Source: Streptomyces griseocarneus
GTDB lineage: Bacteria > Actinomycetota > Actinomycetes > Streptomycetales > Streptomycetaceae
NCBI GenBank assembly: GCA_003674045.1
Contig: PENC01000020.1
Location: forward strand, 79,954-143,953
Reading direction: 5' to 3'
DNA length: 64,000 bases
Shown here: piece after piece, positions 60,105-64,000 of the stretch
Layout: each line of letters starts with the position of its first letter
How positions within the stretch are numbered: position 1 is the stretch's first letter
The notes under the pieces: model-generated
Databases searched by the model: none
What the model was told of the DNA's origin: nothing
What the model saw: only the letters and a program-made list of their open reading frames with translations
Position numbers and translations under genes: made by a program

Positions 60105-61028
60105 ATGGCCCGCACCAGGAACGCAAACGGCCGACGGCTCACGGCGCGGCGCGCACTGCGCCGCGAAGTGCCCAGCACGGTGGCCGTGCTGGCAGACGAG
60201 GAGGACTTCGCCGCCATGCGGCAGTACGCGTCCTTCGCCTTCGACGACCACGCGACGTATCTGCGGCAGGTGGAGGGGCTGCTGCGCTCGCTCGCCGCCC
60301 ACGGCACGCACACCAGCGTCGCCCTGTTCGACCCGGTCGGCTTCGAGGAGTTCTGCGCGGACTCCCGGCTCGACCCCGACACCCCGGCCAGCCGTACCCG
60401 CTACACCGCGGAAGTCGCGGCGACCGGCGCCACGGTGACCTACGAGGGCCAGCCCCTCCGCAGACTGCTGCCCCAGCTGATCGACGAGGTGGAGCAGCAG
60501 GCCACATGGGAGTACGCCTCGTCACTGCTCGCCCGCGGCCGCGACTGCTCCTCCTGCGGGGAGGACCCCGGCCGCACGGCCTTCGCCCGCGCCACGCAGA
60601 TCCTGCGGCGGCTCGTGGAGACGGTCGGCGCCGGTACGCACCACCTCGTGTGCAGCGTCCCGGCCGAGGGCGTCACCCCGCTGGTCGCCGTCCTCCACGT
60701 CGAACAGGGCGGCGGTGAGCTGCACCTGGGGGAGGCCGCGGCCCTGGTGTTCTGCACCGTTCTGGCAGCGGGCATCGCCACGGACCGGCCGGGCGGGGTC
60801 GTCCTGCGCACGGCGCGGACCGGCTGCCGCGACACCGTACGCGGCTGGAACCTGCGCAACGGCTGGCTGCGCCCCCTCAGCGAGGCGGAGGTCTTCGCCG
60901 CCTACTGCACCGACGCCCGGACCGGCGAACCCGTCCCGCCCGAGCCCGACGTCGACTACCGGGAGGGCCTGTACCTGCCCGGGCCGACGGACGGGGAGAC
61001 GGAAGGAGGCACGGGGAGCGCGAGCTGA
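60105..61028 (+). CDS. hypothetical protein, 307 residues
   Basis: Not recognised. A basic N-terminus (MARTRNANGRRLTARRALRREVP) is followed by an acidic alpha/beta region (SFAFDDHATYLRQVEGLLRSLAAHGTHTSVALFDPVGFEEFC) and a CxxC pair in GRDCSSCGEDPG. No signal peptide or membrane helix. Similar proteins are, as far as I recall, common and uncharacterised in Streptomyces. ATG 60105 follows GAGGGGG. Starts 26 nt after the MFS gene, so it may belong to its transcript. Confidence 0.7.
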   Translation: MARTRNANGRRLTARRALRREVPSTVAVLADEEDFAAMRQYASFAFDDHATYLRQVEGLLRSLAAHGTHTSVALFDPVGFEEFCADSRLDPDTPASRTRYTAEVAATGATVTYEGQPLRRLLPQLIDEVEQQATWEYASSLLARGRDCSSCGEDPGRTAFARATQILRRLVETVGAGTHHLVCSVPAEGVTPLVAVLHVEQGGGELHLGEAAALVFCTVLAAGIATDRPGGVVLRTARTGCRDTVRGWNLRNGWLRPLSEAEVFAAYCTDARTGEPVPPEPDVDYREGLYLPGPTDGETEGGTGSAS

Positions 61029-61049
61029 CCGGGAGGCGGCAAAGCGAAA

Positions 61050-61074
61050 GGTGCCCCGCCGACGGCGGGGCACC
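61050..61074. terminator. 11-bp perfect stem between convergent genes
   Basis: GGTGCCCCGCC (61050-61060) pairs with GGCGGGGCACC (61064-61074) around a GAC loop, between the hypothetical gene and the ptsI stop at 61131. Bidirectional terminator. Confidence 0.8.
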
Positions 61075-61130
61075 CCTCACTGCTTCACCGACGTGCCGAG
61101 CACGTCCCCGGATTCTCCGGGCTCACCGGC

Positions 61131-62801
61131 TCACTCGCCGGAGAGCACCGCCTGCGCGGCCAGACGGGCCTCCTCGGCCGTGTCCGTGGCACGGGCGGCG
61201 GCAGCGGCACGCTCGCACTGGGCGAGGGTGTGCTTGGCCAGGGTCGCGCGCACATAGGGAATGGACGCGGCACCCATGGACAGGCTCGTGACGCCCAGAC
61301 CGGTCAGCACACAGGCGAGCAGCGGGTCCGACGCGGCCTCACCGCAGACGCCGCAGCTCTTGCCCTCGGCCTTCGCGGCATCGGCGGACGCCGCGACCAG
61401 GTCGAGCAGCGCGGGCTGCCACGGGTCCTGGAGGCGGGACACCGCACCGACCTGACGGTCGGCGGCGAAGGTGTACTGCGCCAGGTCGTTGGTGCCCAGC
61501 GACAGGAACTCGACCTCCTGCAGGATCGAGCGGGCCCGCAGCGCGGCAGAGGGGATCTCCACCATCGCACCGAACTTGGCGCTCAGCCCGGCCTCGCGGC
61601 ACGCGTCCGCGAACGCCTTCGCGTCCGTGCGGTCCGCCACCATCGGGGCCATGACCTCGAGGTAGACGGGCAGCCCCTCGGCGGCCTTGGCCAGCGCGGT
61701 GAGCTGGGTGCGCAGCACCTCGGGGTGGTCCAGCAGCGTCCGCAGACCGCGCACGCCCAGCGCCGGGTTCGGCTCGTCGGCCGGGGTCAGGAAGTCGAGC
61801 GGCTTGTCCGCGCCCGCGTCCAGCACCCGCACGACCACACGGCCCTCGGGGAAGGCCTCCAGCACCTTGCGGTAGGCCTCGACCTGCTTGGCCTCGGACG
61901 GCGCCTGCTTGCTGTCGTCCAGGAACAGGAACTCCGTGCGGAACAGGCCGACGCCCTCGGCGCCCGCCTCGACCGCGGCGGCCACGTCGGCGGGCCCGCC
62001 GACGTTCGCCAGCAGCGGCACCTTGTGTCCGTCGGACGTCGCGCCCGGACCGGAGGACGCGGCCAGCGCGGCCTTGCGCTCCTCGGCCGCCTTCGTCAGC
62101 TCCTCGCGCTTCTCGGCGCTCGGCTCGACGAAGACGTCACCCGTGCTGCCGTCCACGGCCACGACCGTGCCCTCCGCGAGCTCACCGGCACCCGGCAGCG
62201 CGACGACCGCGGGCACGCCGAGTGCCCGCGCCAGGATGGCGCTGTGGCTGGTCGGCCCGCCCTCCTCGGTCACGAAGCCGAGCACCAGGGTCGGGTCGAG
62301 GAGCGCGGTGTCCGCGGGGGCCAGGTCCCGGGCGATCAGCACATAGGGCTCGTCGCTGTCCGGCACGCCCGGCATCGGCACGCCCAGCAGGCGCGCGACG
62401 ATACGGTTCCGCACGTCGTCGAGGTCGGCCACGCGGCCCGCCAGGTACTCGCCCGCGTTGGCGAGCAGCGCCCGGTAGGCGGCGAAGGCGTCGTACACCG
62501 CGCGCTCGGCGGTGCTGCCGACGGTGATGCGCCGTTCGACGTCCGCCATGAGCTCCGGGTCCTGCGCCATCATGGCCTGGGCCTCGAGCACATGCTGGGC
62601 CTCGCCACCGGCCAGGTTGCCGCGCGCGATGAGGTCGGCGGCCACAGCCTCGACGGCCTGACGCGCGCGCCCCTGTTCGCGCGGCGCCTCGTCCGTCGGG
62701 ATCTGCTTGGCCGGCGGCTCCAGGACCGCCGTGCCCATGTGCCGCACTTCGCCGATCGCCACACCGTGGCTCACGCCGACGCCTCGCAGCGTTGTCTCCA
62801 T
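61131..62801 (-). CDS. ptsI: phosphoenolpyruvate-protein phosphotransferase (PTS enzyme I)
   Basis: First kinase of the sugar phosphotransferase system, moving phosphate from PEP to HPr. 556 residues: N-terminal HPr-binding domain, phospho-histidine in EEGGPTSHSAILAR (His186), then the PEP-binding barrel with GVGLFRTEFLFLD, RVLDAGADKPLDFL, NPALGVRG, FGAMVEIPSAAL, LSLGTNDLAQYTFAADR and the catalytic cysteine in KSCGVCGEAASDP. ATG 62801 follows GAGGA. It lies downstream of crr in the same direction, separated by a terminator and about 250 bp. Confidence 0.96.
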   Translation of the reverse strand: METTLRGVGVSHGVAIGEVRHMGTAVLEPPAKQIPTDEAPREQGRARQAVEAVAADLIARGNLAGGEAQHVLEAQAMMAQDPELMADVERRITVGSTAERAVYDAFAAYRALLANAGEYLAGRVADLDDVRNRIVARLLGVPMPGVPDSDEPYVLIARDLAPADTALLDPTLVLGFVTEEGGPTSHSAILARALGVPAVVALPGAGELAEGTVVAVDGSTGDVFVEPSAEKREELTKAAEERKAALAASSGPGATSDGHKVPLLANVGGPADVAAAVEAGAEGVGLFRTEFLFLDDSKQAPSEAKQVEAYRKVLEAFPEGRVVVRVLDAGADKPLDFLTPADEPNPALGVRGLRTLLDHPEVLRTQLTALAKAAEGLPVYLEVMAPMVADRTDAKAFADACREAGLSAKFGAMVEIPSAALRARSILQEVEFLSLGTNDLAQYTFAADRQVGAVSRLQDPWQPALLDLVAASADAAKAEGKSCGVCGEAASDPLLACVLTGLGVTSLSMGAASIPYVRATLAKHTLAQCERAAAAARATDTAEEARLAAQAVLSGE

Positions 62802-63053
62802 CAATCCTCTTCTCCGGGAGTGAGATTCGGGTGACCCACGACATGAGGCGTCGTGATAGCCTGACGCCCTGCCCTGCGGGCAGCGGTCAGGGCTTGACCG
62901 CGCCTCGCTCCTGCTGGAGCCGAGGGGGAAGCCTCACACTTGTGGGGCGGAGTCACGTCACCCGTCTCCGTTGTCGGTTGACCGCGGCTTCATCCAGCCG
63001 CCGTTGTGAGTGATCCAGGACGTCATCCGGGAAAGATCACGGATGACGTCTGC
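62802..63053 (-). other. leader region of ptsI
   Basis: About 250 bp between crr and ptsI without a gene. The minus strand carries GGCTATCAC near 62855, a possible -10, and GC-rich inverted segments. No confident DasR-type operator could be marked by eye. Confidence 0.35.
63019..63050 (-). terminator. terminator of crr
   Basis: GACGTCATCCG (63019-63029) pairs with CGGATGACGTC (63040-63050), 11 bp with a 10-nt loop, beginning 4 nt after the crr stop codon. It separates crr from ptsI, so ptsI probably has its own promoter. Confidence 0.75.
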
Positions 63054-63503
63054 TCACTGCCAGCTGAAGAGCTGGTCGCCGGCCTTGACCTCGCCGTCCT
63101 CGCGGACGTCGCCGAGCGAGTCGGCACTGGCCTCCAGCGCGACGACCGGGCAGACCGGCGACTTGCCGGCCTCCTCGACGGCGACCGGGTTCCAGCGCAC
63201 GATCTCCTGGCCGCGCGTGACGGTGTCGCCCTTGTTGACGAGCAGCTCGAAGCCCTCGCCGTTGAGCTGGACGGTGTCGATGCCGAGGTGCGTGAGAACG
63301 CCGTGGCCCTCGCTGTCGACGACGACGAACGCGTGGGGGTGGAGCGAGACGATGACGCCGTCCACGGGCGAGACCGCCGCAGACGGCTCACGCACGGGGT
63401 CGATGGCGGTACCGGGGCCCACCATCGCGCCGGAGAAGACCGGGTCGGGCACTGCCGCGAGTCCGATGGCACGTCCGGCAAGGGGGGACGACACGGTGGT
63501 CAT
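63054..63503 (-). CDS. crr: PTS glucose-type IIA component
   Basis: 149 residues of the EIIA-Glc fold: MTTVSSPLAGRAIGL, PVFSGAMVGPGTAIDP, VSPVDGVIVSLHPHAFVV and the phospho-acceptor His72 in VLTHLGIDTVQLNGEGF, with His57 as the partner in the active site. In Streptomyces this Crr serves N-acetylglucosamine uptake and DasR-linked regulation. ATG 63503 follows GGGAGG. It is divergent from the rRNA operon leader. Confidence 0.95.
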   Translation of the reverse strand: MTTVSSPLAGRAIGLAAVPDPVFSGAMVGPGTAIDPVREPSAAVSPVDGVIVSLHPHAFVVVDSEGHGVLTHLGIDTVQLNGEGFELLVNKGDTVTRGQEIVRWNPVAVEEAGKSPVCPVVALEASADSLGDVREDGEVKAGDQLFSWQ

Positions 63504-63779
63504 GGGAAGCCTCCCAGGGGTGAAGATTCATGACACGCCGCCACTGCCTGTCCCGGGCGGCGCACTGGCCAGAAGCGTATGTCATAGGAACTATCGATTC
63601 CGCACGCGCGAGGGCCACCCGGCGGAGCGCCGAGCCTCCTGGTGAGAGCCGGGCGGGCGGCTCCGTAATCGATTTGCCTCGCCCCGCCGAGGGGGGTACT
63701 GTCGGATCCCTGCCCACGACCGAGGCCCACAGGAAACTGTCGGCAAGGCGAGGGCGGCACCTATCGGATTGATCCTTTT

Positions 63780-64000
63780 CCTGGATCCGCTGTCGTGTGC
63801 CCGCATGTCCTGAGGGACTACGGAAAAACGGAGCGGTAAGGGAGCGGAAAAACTCCTGATAGAGTGGTGGAACACCGAAGGGAAGCGCCCGGAGGAAAGC
63901 CCGAGAGGGTGAGTACAAAGGAAGCGTCCGTTCCTTGAGAACTCAACAGCGTGCCAAAAGTCAACGCCAGACTATAAAATACCCCGTCTCCAGCCTTAGG
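63780..64000 (+). promoter_or_regulatory. rRNA operon promoter and leader, truncated by window end
   Basis: TAGAGT at about 63860 is a probable -10. Downstream, the stretch with GGAGGAAAGCCCGAGAGGG and CTTGAGAACTCAACAGCGTG followed by CCAAAAGTCAACGCCAG matches the antiterminator/processing leader I know from Streptomyces rrn operons. The 16S rRNA itself should begin roughly 100 or more bases beyond 64000. Confidence 0.8.

Noticed and set aside
1..64000. CRISPR arrays, tRNA genes, insertion sequences, prophage
   Set aside because: No regularly spaced direct repeats, no cloverleaf with a CCA-type end that I could find by eye, and no transposase or integrase reading frames.

Overview
The window is chromosomal DNA from a Streptomyces or very close relative. 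GC content is very high with strong third-position GC bias, GTG and TTG starts are common, and the markers are actinomycete: RbpA with a sigma-R promoter, a CvnABCD conservon, Ppm1 next to Lnt, an SPW-repeat protein, MocR regulators and a Crr/PtsI pair. From memory, rbpA, ppm1, ptsI and crr lie in one neighbourhood of the S. coelicolor chromosome (about SCO1390 to SCO1423), so this looks like the same core-arm region. No transposase, prophage, CRISPR array or tRNA was seen. The last 200 bases look like the leader of an rRNA operon whose 16S gene starts beyond the window.

Layout. 1-4 kb: end of an acyl-CoA dehydrogenase, a Cys-rich small protein, an Lrp-type regulator and an amidohydrolase. 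4-8.3 kb: lipoprotein N-acyltransferase and polyprenol-phosphate mannose synthase (coupled, behind a strong promoter and a long structured-looking leader), FxsA, and RbpA. 8.4-13.4 kb: divergent YczE membrane protein and MocR regulator, an FtsK/TraB-like protein with a degenerate P-loop plus a small membrane protein, and an ankyrin protein. 13.4-19 kb: hypothetical, ATP-dependent DNA ligase, secreted carboxylesterase, ferredoxin and P450. 19-23.2 kb: SEDS protein, histidine kinase, response regulator and a small winged-helix protein. 23.4-28.3 kb: a tight four-gene operon of atypical P450, lipase-like hydrolase, cyclooxygenase/alpha-dioxygenase-like heme peroxidase and a small helical protein, read here as a candidate bacterial oxylipin pathway.

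28.7-35.2 kb: SPW protein, a 51-codon gene, and a 5-oxoproline module (GntR-PxpA-PxpB-PxpC divergent from DUF969-DUF979-Pcp) with a palindromic operator inside the shared promoter. 35.2-42.6 kb: a three-gene set in which a 1585-residue SMC/Rad50-type ATPase follows a kleisin-like and a KITE-like protein, like MukBEF/MksBEF/Wadjet but without a nuclease gene. 42.8-45 kb: membrane proteins and a methyltransferase. 45.4-49.6 kb: the conservon. 49.7-57.2 kb: glycerol kinase, secreted VanX-like dipeptidase, GH31 glucosidase and acetoacetyl-CoA synthetase. 57.4-61 kb: MocR regulator divergent from an MFS transporter, then a hypothetical. 61-63.5 kb: PTS enzyme I and EIIA-Crr, then the rRNA leader.

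A family of intergenic repeats with the core GGGGCGCGGGGAACTGCGCG occurs at eight places in complete or partial form. Six of these lie exactly between convergent genes. Other 3'-3' junctions carry simple hairpins instead. The two most promising systems for follow-up are the heme peroxidase/P450/lipase operon and the SMC-kleisin-KITE operon.
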